Shown here one piece after another: positions 40,900-55,300 of a stretch of DNA of 64,000 nt. A program made the position numbers and the translations under genes. Under the pieces are notes generated by a model. It saw only the letters and a list, made by a program, of their open reading frames with translations, had not been told where the DNA came from and made no database searches. The stretch's first letter is position 1; the number at the start of each line of letters is the position of its first letter. This stretch comes from Arcuatula senhousia. Lineage: Eukaryota; Mollusca; Bivalvia; Mytilida; Mytilidae. The stretch covers positions 1,984,001-2,048,000 of the forward strand of contig OZ020314.1 in assembly GCA_963971305.1 (NCBI GenBank), in the 5' to 3' direction.

Positions 40900-42721
40900 G
40901 TATCCCTTTTAAGGTGTAACACAGTCCTTTGTACGTATTATGGTTGTTAGATGTGGCTCTCTGGTTTCAACATCCAAATATAACCCACACATTCTGGAAA
41001 AGCATGTCGGTTGTGATAAGTAAATTTTAAAAGCTAGAGCTTAATGAAAGGGAGAATTGACCAGGAAATAATATAGTTACAACGTTTTATGGAGCCGTAG
41101 GAATAATGCTCTGTTGAACGTACCAACAAATATCAATAAATATACTACATTGCACTAAAACAAGCAGAAACGCGTTTTGTCTTGATGGTTTTATGATACT
41201 GATTACCCCTTTGGTACACCTTTGCGTCTTTCGTGATACTGATTACCCCTTTGGTACACCTTTGCGTCTTTCGTGATACGAGGAGATATACATTAAGAAC
41301 TTAATGCTACCCTATAATCGTATTTATTGTTAAAATGTACTGACAATTATTGATGTTGTTTTTCTTAAGAATACATTTTGAAAAAAGATCGAATCCGTTA
41401 TTACGAAGTTTTAAATTTCAAAATGTACTGATTCATAAAAATCCATTTCAATAAATTGCCAATAGCTTTTTGTGTAAAAACAATTTAAAATCATTATCCG
41501 TAGACAAAATTTAAACATTGCTAAAATATGAAATGTTTTAACGTCATTAACAAATTAAATTTAAAGTTAACAAATATAACAAATAGAAAGTCAGATCAAA
41601 TACGATCGGTCATACTTAATTTAAATGTTATGGTAAGATATATTGAACGACTATTATGAAAGCAGAGGAGAGAAATATGTACAATATAAATTAAGAATTA
41701 TATGTTCCACAATTATATTTATATACACAGCGTGTATACAACGACATAATATATAAACTCAAACGGCGAAGTCACGGCCACTAGACGGTAAAACGAGCGA
41801 AATTCTGTTAATTTACCTGTAGCATGGAGATAAATGCGCAAGAGGTCTGTTATTTGAGTCAGTTCTATGACTGTTCAGATTGAAAATTACTTTTAAAAGT
41901 CAATTATGTACAAAAAATAATTTGTTTTTGGCCAAAACAAAAACTGCCTTTCAAAATGATTATTTTTAGCGGATGTACATGTCATGTTGCAAAAAGTAAA
42001 AACTTTGTCAACGGAGTTATAAATAAATTGAAAAGGCGATAGGAGAGGTAAAAGAAAAAACATATTTAAAAACATAATATCTGAGTTTTTTTAAAGATAA
42101 GAACTTAGAAAAGTGAAAATATCAGTATCATAAATGTTAATCTTGCACCCCAGAATTAATCTGGATACATTTTGAGATATTTGTTGACAATGAATTGCTT
42201 GAAAAGTATATTAGCTAGGCATGTGACATTGGGTATACAGAACCTTTTGTGTTTATATCAAAAGATGAAAGCTTAGGTAGTTGTTTTCAGTGATGATTCC
42301 GGCAGGCGAAACATACTTTTAGTGGCAACATTCGTTTTAATTATCCATATATTATGTTTAGAAGATTTTAAGTTATGTTAAACATTTAAGTTGTATGATT
42401 AAATCTATGATCCATCCATCAAAATTGTCCCACTATACATACACACTATTAGCCTTAAAAATATTTTTTGTCTATCTTTCTAAACGTTGTGAGTTAAATG
42501 TCTTCATATAATACATGAAAGTTCGGACTATTGAAATACTTATCTTGAACTCTATGAAGTTTATGATTATAAGTATACACGAGATATACATGTGAAAATG
42601 GGGCCGTTGGTATCATTTTTAGCTCACCTGACAATGATAGAAATAGAACAGAAGAGGAACCAGACAATAGTTTTTGGCTTATATTTTATAACTGAAATTA
42701 TGAGTTTTTTTTAATTTTTAG
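40900..42721 (+). other. 5' flank and probable upstream intron of copy B
   Basis: Homologous to 8649-10762. It has a private 41-bp tandem duplication (about 41193-41274, TGATACTGATTACCCCTTTG) missing from copy A. The likely acceptor AG is at 42720-42721. Confidence 0.55.
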
Positions 42722-42852
42722 GATAACACATGTTACAGCTGGAATAGGAAAACAGAATCAACAAAAGCAGCTGGATTGTCATTAGTCCATAATGTTGACA
42801 CCAAAAAATACCCAGGGTCTCTATTTTCAACAGGATTGTTATCTGTGCTAGC
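42722..42852 (+). other. predicted 5' UTR part of first coding exon, copy B
   Basis: Two base differences from copy A in 131. The same in-frame TGA before the ATG is present. Confidence 0.5.
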
Positions 42853-43375
42853 ATGGGGAAATCTCAATCCAAGACGGCTAGGGATAGAACGAAAAAGTCT
42901 CAATATGTAGTCACTACTGTTGCCACCAGCAGTTGTCCACCTGTTGTCAGTAGACAAAGTGTTGCCACCAGCACGCCTCAATTTTCAGCCACCGCTAGTG
43001 TTGCCACCAGCAATTCTCCATCTGTAGTCACTAGACAAAGTGTTGCCTCCAGCACTCTTTCACCTTCGGCCACTAGGGTTGCCACCAGCAGTCACCCAAC
43101 TGCAGTCACTAGTGTTGCCATCAGCAGTGCTCATACAGTCACTAAAGTTGCCACCAGCAGTTCCTCATCTGTAGTCACTGGTGTTGTTACCTGCAGTCCC
43201 CCATTTATTGTCTCAAATTTTGCCACCAGCAGTCCTCCATCTACAGTCACCATAGTTGCCACCAGCAGTCCTCCATCTACAGTCACTAGTGTTGCCACCA
43301 GCACTCTCCCACCTGCAGCCTCTAATGTTGCCACCAGTAGTTCTCAAACCACTAGTGTAGGAACTGACACATCAG
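42853..43375 (+). CDS. Copy B coding exon 1: Ser/Thr-rich VATSS repeats
   Basis: By direct comparison I find no base difference from copy A across 541 bp from the ATG, while nearby intron DNA differs by 1-2%. The two alternative donors (43375 and 43393) are both kept, including the one that would create a stop. Confidence 0.7.
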
Positions 43376-46300
43376 GTACTATAACAAATGTCTGTAAGTC
43401 ACAGTCTTTAATTTTAGTGACATTGTAAAATAATTACAAGTCAAGCAAGAAAGACAGTAACCATGTACAACAAAAAAGCACAACATACATACAGTCAGAG
43501 ATGCCACTTAGACAAGTGACCAAAATTTAACTTCTTAAAAGTTATTAAAAATTTACTTGATATAGTAAAGTATTTTTTTCTGAACACAAATTTGCTTACA
43601 TGTATATGTACACGGGTAAACTTGAAAATCTTGGAGCTCATTTTAATTGTTACACAGTATTGTTACAATCAAACAGACAATTGGTGTGCAAGGCCTTTGA
43701 AAGTTGCACCATTATGAGAGATCAACATATCTTTGGAAAATGAACATGTACAAGTTTTTTTGGTGAAATACATGAAAATATGTTTTAAATGAAACATTTT
43801 TAAAATCAAAATAGATATATTGTTAAATGAAAGGAAAAAAATCAGTTTAAAAATACATTTATCACAATGAAAAGTTTTAGATTTTGATACCTATAATTTA
43901 TTATTTTGACAATTTTTTTTTGAAAATCATTTTCTTTATTTTGTATTTTTTTTTTTCGAATTGATACATTCAAAATTTTAAAATCATAAAAATCTTAGAA
44001 ATTATAAGTCTGGAACATTTCTGAGAAGTCAAAATAAAAAAAAATATTCAAAGAAAATTAAATTCATTTTATTCATTGATGTTTAAACTGAAGTATATTT
44101 TTTAAGTACCCATACATGTAACAGTGAGGCTTTGAGAAGATTGATGTATGAATTGCTTTGTAATAGAAAAATCTGCCAGACATATTTTCTTTCATAATAT
44201 TCCTTTCACATGTAGCTCTATACATGTACATGTAGTATTTGAAACCTTTACCAAAATGAACAACATATTCATGATTCATCTAATGAATTTATCAATCTTT
44301 TTTTTTTCTTTTTTTTTGTAATAAATAAATTCAAAAGATATGATTTTAACTTGCTTTACTTTATGAACTATCATTTTCTTTTCATTTCTTTTTATTCATT
44401 GTTTTCTTTAAATAAACTGTCTTTTATCTTTCACTACACATACTTTTAATTTATCCCCATGAACGAAAGAAATATATAAGTAAAATTTGTGATATTTGAT
44501 TTTAAAGTATTTCAATCATTTACATAATTTCATTTTAGTTCAGTTAATGCAATGAATAAATTTCAAATTAAGATCCTACTTTATTTCTTAAATGCTTTTA
44601 ACTTTTCTGTCTTGTAAATGATAATATAGACCAAAGAAAATTTAGTAATACATAAAACAATTCTGCTTAGTTATAAAAGTTTCAAATACAAATTTCATAC
44701 AGAAGAGAAAAAAATATAACAAAACAAAGTAAAAAAACATCAGGATCTTGACAATATGACGAAAATATTTTTCATGCATTTTTCTTATTTGGTGCAAACA
44801 TAAAAATCAAGGTTTTATTTTACACTACAGTACAAATAACATGTTATAGAGTTCTATATTTATCATAAACTTGATTTAAAAAAAAAGTTTATTAAATTTT
44901 TCAAAATTTAAAATTTTAAAATTCAAATATTTAGTACTCAGTAAATGCATAGATCTGTATATTAATATACAGATCTATGGTAACTGTTATCACTCTATAC
45001 AAAAGCTACAGGTAAAAATACACCTAGTTTTCAATGTGGACCTAAAGATCAATTTCCTGCCAATTAACAGGAAAATTAAATAAACCAACCAGTGGACCAT
45101 GGTTTTATGGCCCCTATAAAACATCAGCAGTGACCATCAGCCCATGATTTATTACCCCAAATAAAAACTCAGCTTTCAGTGCATTGGAGATGCTCAGCAT
45201 GGGTAGTTGTATGCTGAAAGTTGTACTGTAGATGTGATTTGGGTAGCAATACACCATCAACTAGAAAGTATGTCACTGTGACCTATATTTTACGCATAAA
45301 TGACTATGGTTAAGTTATTTGTTAAGGTCTATAATCGGATACTAGATGTTAAAGGTCAATGACATTTCACCACTAGATTTTTCGTAGCACTACACCATCC
45401 ATTAGAAAATAGGTCACTGTGACCTATATTTACATCAGTTACTCCAATACTAGATGTCGGAGGTCAATGATATTTCATCACTAGATGTGTTTTGGGTAAC
45501 ACTTCACCATCCACTAGAAAGTGGGTCAATGTGACTTATATTTTTTGAATGACTATGATTTAGTTTTTGGTTAAGGTCCATAACTCTGAGATGTTGGAGA
45601 AATCCAAGGTAATAAATGTTGGGTGTCAATGATACTTTTAAAAACAGGAGAGCTCATAGACACATTTTCTAGTTTGCAAATAACCAAATAAGGTGTTGGC
45701 ACAACCTTCATGCAACTTATGTCATGAAATTATCTGATTGAGGTCCATGTTGAAACGTTATGTGCATGCTGATTTTCATTGCTCATTTATATCAGAATTA
45801 GACCCCCTCCCCAATAAAAAGTCCAAAATGGTATGGAGTTTTCTTATTTTGTACAGCTTTATTGGTCAACAAATATTATGTCGCCCCCTACTTTGGTGGG
45901 GAGACATATTGTTTACGTCCTGTCAATCCATTTGTCTGTCTGTCCGTTACAAAGTTTGTCAGCACTACTCCTCGGAAAACTACTGAACCGATTTCAACAA
46001 AACTTAGTGTGTAGGAAGGACATTATATGGAGTTGTGCATATTACCAGGAATTTTTTATCCTTAAATTTGTGTGGAGTTTATTGACCTTTTGAACTTTTG
46101 GGGAAAATGGGGGTGGGGTAAACTTTAATTAATTAACCCTTTCCTTTATATAGACGCCTTTGGACGCCTCTCTGTCATTTTTGTGACCCCCCCTTTTTTC
46201 GGGCCCCTAGAGACTCTGAACCCCTTGTATTAGCATGTTTGAGGCTACTTTAGCAAATAGAGTTGCTAACTAAAAACTTGTCACTTTTTTCGCGCGGTTG

Positions 46301-49300
46301 GCATGGTTGGGGAATAAAAGATGGTCCAAAAATGGTTTTCCTAAAAGGGTAATTTTCCCCTTTTTAGTCAGGGGTTGAAGGGGCAGCAAAACTCCCAGGA
46401 CCGCGGCAATTGCTCCCAAAATTACTTCAAATGTCATATTTTTGAAAATTCAGTCAGAAAACCACTTGACATATTGATAATTTTTTTTTAATTTTTTTAA
46501 AGGAAGGCCATTTTTGGACCTTTTATGGCCAACATTGGTTACCATAGCAACCATGAAAATGGCAGTTTAGACCTGTATCAATAGAATTTGGCCCAAAGAA
46601 TGGTCCAACCAAGTTTTGAAACATTTGGATGAATAATAAAACTTTTACAGCATTTTCAATTTTTTCCCTCATTGCATAGTACATTTTTGGCTAATTTTGA
46701 CCATTTTGTTAATTTGTCTAACTACATCTTTTCACATTTTCAGAACTGATAAAAGTAACAATATCATCTGGGGAGACCACAGTCTTACAGGGAAGTTCAC
46801 TGATCCTGACCTGTACTTTTAATGGAGAGTCTAAACCTTCAGCTGTTCTATGGACCAGATATGGAGGATCTGGGGAGAACATTCAGCTGACTCCAGACAA
46901 ATATAGTGGTGGTACTGTAGATACTCCGTCTCTGACTCTCCATCATGTTAAAGCTGAAGACTCTGGAGTGTATGTCTGTAAATTAACATTTGAGGGTGAC
47001 CAAGTCTCCAGCAACCCACTGACAATCAATGTTGGTAGGTTTACTTTGTATGAAGTACATTGAAACTTGCAGTGTTGTCCATCCATCCCAAATAAATGTA
47101 GCAAGATGGGGTTTTATGTCTTTTGGGCATATTCATTTTAGTATTTAGATTTCCACTTGTTTATGCAGGCTGTGTTCCTCATGTCATTATTTTCTATAAG
47201 TATTAAGATTAATTGTGTTCAAACCAATCAGCCATCATTTGGTGTCCAGCATCTGACGACCCTTGGTTCATAAACTTTTTCAAATGTAAAATCATCTGAC
47301 ACCAAAGAAGTAACAAAAATGGTATAGTTGAATATTAGCATATGTGGTATAAAACTGTCGTTTAGATTTTTTGAATTGTCAAAATATGGCTAAAATGTAA
47401 ACATCCGACAAATTGCTGATGTTTTAAAACGTTATATGTATAAATTCCCCTCTTTTATTTAAAGTGGTAGTACATGTATGAGTTTTATTTTGTCGAAGTC
47501 ATATTTGATTATATGAAGTTCTTATAGGTCTTTACACTTTTATTTTAGATACAACAAGCGCTGTTTTATCTGAAGAAACAAACTATTTAAGGATATACCT
47601 TTTGTGTTTGAACATTGGCACAGATTCTGTCCGCCATTATTTTGATAGCCATGTGCCACCAGGTTCATTACATGGCCATCTTAGCACACATGAACACAAC
47701 TTAAGATATACACAACCAATGAAATGTAACAAGGACCAGCTTAACTTACTCTTCCCAGGTAAATACATTAAATCAAATGTTAGTGAAATTTTAGATCAAT
47801 TGAAGCCTCCTTATATCTAACATTTTTATATTCCCCGAAAACAAATTTTGGGGGTGGTATATAGGAATTACTCTGTCTGTCTTTTTGTCCGTCCATCCAT
47901 CCATCCGTCCCTAGATTAATTTCCTTCACAGATTTCTCAGCAACTACATGACCCAGAGGTCTGATATTTTGCATATAGTTTTATCCTATAGTACCGTGTG
48001 GTGTATACCAATTTTATGCTCCTAGGTCTAGAACTCTATGTTTACCACATACTTAGGTTTTTACACATATAGAATGAAAACGATTACAGATATAGAAAAC
48101 CTTTTTCGTGCTTAAAAATACATGTTAAAAGGCTTTACAAAAGTGTCCAATAGGTCGAAGGGATTTCCCCTTTTAGTTTTGGGCTCATAAAATGTAAAAC
48201 TGTTAATTTCCAGATAACGAAAAAAAAATTGCTGGCTAAAATGTTCAACTTCAGAAACTTCACAAACCTCTCCATAAATTTTACTCAAGTCAAATCTACC
48301 TGCATGACAAAATTGTCAACTAGCAAATCTTTTAAAGTTTCTGCTCTGCCAAATGAAGATTTACAATTTGAACACACAAAGAAAATAGAAATATCTGATA
48401 TCATTATGTTTTGTAGCTATACCAATGTTGCCTGCGTCATCAACATTTGATTTCTCGCTCCTCTATAAGTTGACCAGAAATACATTAAATGTCACCCAAC
48501 CAGCTCGAGGTTGGGGATTCCCTCCACAGGCCAGTGATATATCAGATGAAGATGATGTGGAGCGTATCAGAAAGTATAGGAATCTCTTAGCTCATATTGA
48601 GCATTGCAAAATAGAGCAGGGTGTCTTTAGTATCATGTGGACTGAGCTCAGCCAGGTAAGTAACTAGTACAAATCAAAGTGCTAAAGCGTTTAAAGGCAA
48701 GCGAAATATATATAAGTGCTATAGTAGATTTATTCTCTGTTAAAGTTTATTGATCAAATATTTGCAAAATAATTAATGAGAAAAGAAGGGATGGTCAAAT
48801 GCAGATGCTCTCAACGTAAATGAACACAATACAAAAATTGAATCAATTGAAACATCCCTTCGATTAAAATGGACTCGTCCCATTGATGTGTATTTTGTAT
48901 TAAATTTTATGAATGAGCCCAACAGAATCCTTGCATTGACCAATCAAATAAGAGAAATAACCAATGAAGTAATAGATGAATACATAATGTATATGCTATC
49001 TCCTCTAACTAAATAATTCATCAAGTAAAATGCAAAGGAATAAACAAAACTTGTGCCGGTCATGTGAAATGCCAATAAAAATAGAAATTTATAAAAGTGT
49101 GTTTCATGTTAACAAATATTGAAAAGTAATATAGAAAATAAAGCTTTTTGCCTGACTGGATGCAGGAAAATCACTCCGTCTAGACTGAAAAAAAAACGTG
49201 AAAATCTTCACTACTCTATAGACTACATAAGGCTTTGCTAGCCTTGCCCCAAAATTGAAGCATTCAAGGTGTCATCGCATAGTCCACGCACCACCCTAGG

Positions 49301-52300
49301 GGGACACTAGGTTTAGCAGTGCAAGGACCCACGGGACAATGCGGGTGTGGCGTGGCATTCTAATATCAGACAAAACAACAAGTTTTAACAATTGATATAA
49401 ACAAAATTCAATATTAAAAACAATAACAAAAATGATTCAAAGTTGAAGATTTCACAAAGTCCAAAGTTTAGAATTTCACAATTAAATTTGATTCAAAGTC
49501 CAAATGAAATATTTAAAAGTCCAAAGAATAAAAGTTAGCACAGTTTCGAAAGTCCAATAAATTTGAGTTGAATGCTGCTGCGGTGGCGGGTTGGTCCAGT
49601 CTTGTTCATGTCCTGAAGTCACTCTTTGTCAGCAGCCAGAATGTTTGACTGTCACCGCTGCCCCGTATAGCACGTGTGGAATCCTCACGGTGTCATGTGT
49701 ACGAACTTACTGCTGTTTCTTTGATTGGGTCATGAATTTATATGATGGACTGAAAAGAACTCATTTTGAAATATTTACCCTAATTTACAAAGTTTCATAA
49801 AACAAGAAAAAAATTTAAATTAATACTCAGCTCAATGTCAAATTACATGAAAAATCAATCAACAAAAATCTATTCTTTAAAACCCTAATTAGATAGAAGT
49901 AAAAATTAATAAGTAATTTTACTCAAGCTTATTTTGACACTTAATATATTTAGTTTAACTAAGTAAAAATAAAATCTAAATTTGATTTTATAAAAATCAG
50001 AAAAATAAAGAATTAAATTACATATCAATATTTTAACAAAAACTGTCCCTATTCCAAAGGTATAAAAACCCTATGTGTTAAGCCTAAAACATTTAGCTCA
50101 TAGTCAGACAGAATAAAAGAGATATAAAAACAATTAGACATGATGATCCTTAACAGTGCTGTGAATTGTGAAATTTTGATGTAATATAACTTATCACCAT
50201 AGGGATTTTCCTAATGCATTTTGGTTATTTGTCCCTAACCATTTTAAAAAAGGGAAAAAACGGACAGAGCTGTTGTTGAAAAAGTGTACAAATCATGTCA
50301 AAGGGCAATAAAATGTCATAAATTTGGGCAAAAAAACCCAAGACATAACTGGTTGAGTGATGATAACAACCAAGGTAGGTCTGTCGATCTACGTCATAAG
50401 CGCAACTCCTCTTATAGTGCTTGATGGATTTTGATGAAACTTGATGTGATCGTTTTGCAAGAGTTAAGTGGAATATGAATTACTTGAAAAAGTATAATAG
50501 CTAGGAATCAGATACTTAAGAAATGATGAATTAAACTAGGGTTATCTGACCTCAGATTTTGAATTGATTGTGTTCAGTCTTTTATGGTTAGTCTGTTTCT
50601 CAATGATAGAAGCGAAGAGGCACCAGGGTGTCAAAAGTCAACAAGAACATCACAGGAAAACACAAAACACAATATTAACTGAACAGAAATCAACAAGTGA
50701 ACCCAAGTCATAACTAGAGTGAACTCAGGTGCGCCGTAGGAGTAAGCAGTTCCTGTCTGCTATAGCATATCGTCGCTTTGCATATTCTCAATTCAGTGTG
50801 TCAAATCCAGTAAAGGCAGACCGAACAAAACTCCATGACAAACCAAGATCTGCACTTATCTGCGAGATAGAAATCAATCAAGAATCACTTTGGTTGGTTC
50901 ATAGGAAAATGCGCTCAGTCAATTACCAAATGACCTTGACATTTCTTTACCTTTGAATCCCAAAAGCATATCTTTAAAAATCCTCAAATAATTCATGCAT
51001 TTAGATTTGCAATATCTTCAACAGGCAATACAGAGATTGAGCAAAGGATCCTTAACTACTGAAGTAAACGATTTAGAACACAGAAGACTGGACCAAGATA
51101 TCAGAAGTCAAATGGTGGAAGATATCCTACAATTTAGGAAAGATGTAAAAGATTTACAGCAAGAGGTTGAAGACATAATAAAAAGTCAGCAAGACCAACA
51201 AGCAAGAATAGAAAGTCTGGAGGCTCGGCCAGTTCCACAACATATACCAAAACACATCAGAGGTAAGAATTATTGGTCCATAGGAGTGATGATGATTTGT
51301 TGTAATGGGAACTTTACATGTTCTAATGTTTGCGAGTCAAATTTTTCATCTTCCTGGAAAACAGTTTTTTTCTGGTATGATTATTGAGTTTTAAATCAAC
51401 GTCACTTTGCAAAAACCATAAAAGCCCTGTAGTTTAACATTATTGTATAAACTAGTTGCTTTACTTGAGTTGATGTTTCTAATTGCAAGAAGCAAAGGTG
51501 TACCAAAGGTGTACCATAGGTGCAATCAAATATTGTTGTTAACTCTAATCCTGAAAAACAAACTTGGTACACATAAAATCATCAGAAAAAAACAAACAAC
51601 ACAAACAACTACCAAACCACAATCAGCAACACAAACCCAAGACAGTTGTAATATTTTGTATACCCCTCTTTATAGAAGAGATTGATATACTGTTTTACCT
51701 GTGCCTGTCTCTAGTTCTGTGATTCCATAGTTTTACCTGTGTCTGTCTGTAGTTATGTGATTCCATAGTTTTACCTGTGTCCGTCTGTAGTTATGTGATT
51801 CCATAGTTTTACCTGTGTCCGTCTGTAGTTCTGTGATTCCTTAGTTTTACCTGTGTCTGTCTGTAGTTCTGTGATTCCATAGTTTTACCTGTGTCCGTCT
51901 GTAGTTCTGTGATTCCATAGTTTTACCTGTGTCAGTCTGTAGTTCTGTGATTCCATAGTTTTACCTGTGTCTGTCTGTAGTTCTGTGATTCCTCAGTTTT
52001 ACCTGTGTCTGTCTGTAGTTCTGTGATTCCATAGTTTTACCTGTGTCAGTCTGTAGTTCTGTGATTCCATAGTTTTACCTGTGTCCGTCTGTAGTTCTGT
52101 GATTCCATAGTTTTACCTGTGTCAGTCTGTAGTTCTGTGATTCCATAGTTTTACCTGTGTCTGTCTGTAGTTCTGTGATTCCATAGTTTTACCTGTGTCC
52201 GTCTCTAGTTCTGTGATTCCATAGTTTTACCTGTGTCTGTCTGTAGTTCTGTGATTCCGTAGTTTTACCTGTGTCTGTCTGTAGTTCTGTGATTCCATAG

Positions 52301-55300
52301 TTTTACCTGTGTCCGTCTGTAGTTCTGTGATTCCATAGTTTTACCTGTGTCCGTCTGTAGTTCTGTGATTCCATAGTTTTACCTGTGTCCGTCTGTAGTT
52401 CTGTGATTCCATAGTTTTACCTGTGTCCGTCTGTAGTTATGTGATTCCATAGTTCTGCCTGTGTCTGTCTGTAGTTCTGTGATTCCATAGTTCTGCCTGT
52501 GTCTGTCTGTAGTTCTGTGATTCCATAGTTTTACCTGTGTCTGTCTGTAGTTCTGTGATTCCATAGTTTTACCTGTGTCTGTCTGTAGTTATGTGATTCC
52601 ATAGTTTTACCTGTGTCTGTCTGTAGTTCTGTGATTCCATAGTTTTACCTGTGTCAGTCTGTAGTTCTGTGATTCCATAGTTTTACCTGTGTCTGTCTGT
52701 AGTTCTGTGATTCCATAGTTTTACCTGTGTCTGTCTGTAGTTATGTGATTCCATAGTTTTACCTGTGTCTGTCTGTAGTTCTGTGATTCCATAGTTTTAC
52801 CTGTGTCTGTCTGTAGTTATGTGATTCCATAGTTTTACCTGTGTCTGTCTGTAGTTCTGTGATTCCATAGTTTTACCTGTGTCAGTCTGTAGTTCTGTGA
52901 TTCCATAGTTTTACCTGTGTCTGTCTGTAGTTCTGTGATTCCATAGTTTTACCTGTGTCTGTCTGTAGTTATGTGATTCCATAGTTTTACCTGTGTCTGT
53001 CTGTAGTTCTGTGATTCCATAGTTTTACCTGTGTCCGTCTGTAGTTCTGTGATTCCATAGTTTTACCTGTGTCCGTCTGTAGTTCTGTGATTCCATAGTT
53101 CTGCCTGTGTCTGTCTGTAGTTCTGTGATTCCATAGTTCTGCCTGTGTCTGTCTGTAGTTATGTGATTCCATAGTTTTACCTGTGTCTGTCTGTAGTTAT
53201 GTGATTCCATAGTTTTACCTGTGTCTGTCTGTAGTTATGTGATTCCATAGTTTTACCTGTGTCTGTCTGTAGTTCTGTGATTCAATAGTTTTACCTGTGT
53301 CTGTCTGTCTGTCTGTAGTTCTGTGATTCCATAGTTCTGCCTGTGTCTGTCTGTAGTTATGTGATTCCATAGTTCTGCCTGTGTCTGTCTGTAGTTATGT
53401 GATTCCATAGTTTTACCTGTGTCTGTCTGTAGTTCTTTGATTCCATAGTTCTGCCTGCTTTCTTTCCCCTTTTTTGTTAACTTATAACTCATCTATTTTT
53501 TGTTACAAGCTTGATATTGACATGATGCATAATGGGATATCTTTCTAGATCAATCAGATATTTACTTTCAGTTAAATAAAAACTTAATTTTTTCCGCCAA
53601 AGTTTAATTCCGTCCCACTTTTTGTATGATTATAACTCTGCAGCTATTACTCCTAGTTTGCTTATATATGATAACAAACTTGGTATGTACACCATGTATA
53701 GTGAGATATGATTTAGGATTCATTACACATCTACTGCTTGTTTATCAAAAATGAAAAAAAATCTGTCACACTTTTCATTCACTTGGTGTATTATTCAGCA
53801 ACTATTACGCCTAGGTTGCTGAAAATCCATGTAAATTCATAATATAGTGGGAGTAAAAAAGATTAATTCTTTCTGATGGTGCCGGCAGGGGAGATATACT
53901 TTAGTGTTAACTCTTGTTTAGATCTATCAGACATCTACTTCCTGTTAACCATTTACTAAATTTTTCTGTCGAACTATTGTTTAAATTCCATCACACTTTT
54001 CATACATGAACAGCAAAATATTTGCAGATGAATTATGGTATGATGTTGTTGTTTTTCAGATGGCCAGATCACTCAGCTAGATGCATGGGCAGCAGAAAAT
54101 TTGGTGTTCTACAGTGAAACAGCAGCTGTAAAAGAAGTTACAGATAAAATCAACCAACATCAGATTGTGACAATAATAGGAGGTCCTGGAGCTGGGAAGA
54201 CAAGCATTGCTAGACATATAGCCCTGGAATATCAGAAACAAAAATTTGAAGTGGTACCCATTTGTCAACTAGAGGACATTATTCAGTTTGGTGACAAATT
54301 TGTGTCTCAGGTTTTTGTACTTGATGATGTGTTAGGTGTTTTTTCTTTTGATGTATCATTGTATAACAAATTGAATAACATTAAAACCAGTATTTTGTCA
54401 GCCATATGTAAACAATCAAAACTTATTTGTACTAGCAGAACTTTAGTGTATAATCAGGCTTACACAGTTGGTAGTTTTGTACTAGAAAATGTTATTGATG
54501 TTGAGAGTAAGTCAAATCAGTTAACTGTATCAGACAAGATTAATATATTTAAAAACCACTGTACTAACAAAGATGTTAAGGAAAAGTTTGATCACCTATC
54601 ATTTGAGAACTGTCATTTTATGTTTCCATTGTTATGTAGAATTTTTGCAGCATCAGATAAGCATTTAAAGAATCCCAAAGCTTTTTTTGATCACCCAGTG
54701 GAGTGTGTTAAAGATGAACTGGACAAAATGGCTGAATTCCAGAAAACACAATATGCAGTTTTGGTCCTCTGTATGATAAATCTCAAGAAAATATCAAGCA
54801 CGAACAAACCTTTGACATCCATCAATAAGGATTTAACTAGTGCCATCTTTGACTCATGCAGTGATTCTTCTAACCCAACTAACAGCCAGATTAACCAAGC
54901 ACTACAACATTTATCTGGAACATACCTCACTAAATCTGGTGACCACTACACATTTATCCACGACACTATATATGAAATTGTTGCCTACCATTTCGGAAAA
55001 CAACATGTGGAACTCATGATAGAATACACGTCCAGTACCTTTGTTTGGAACAAACTTGTTATATCAGGAGCAGAATTAGTTGATCAACTCAGCATTGAAG
55101 TAACAGAAGACATGTATCCATTATTAGCCGACCGACTGTTGAAAGATATAGAAGATGGAAGGCTGTATGATGTATTTACCAACACTGTTCTCTCTCATAG
55201 ACCTTTTGTTGATGTCTTCATGAACAATCTAAAGAAAAAGTTGTCATATCAACAATTCAAAGAAATGTTTCTTACAGTAATGGAAGGTGATTTAGACCAC

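Noticed and set aside
52379..53492. Minus-strand frames reading NYRQTQ-type repeats
   Set aside because: They are antisense of the 38-bp minisatellite in intron 5 of copy B.
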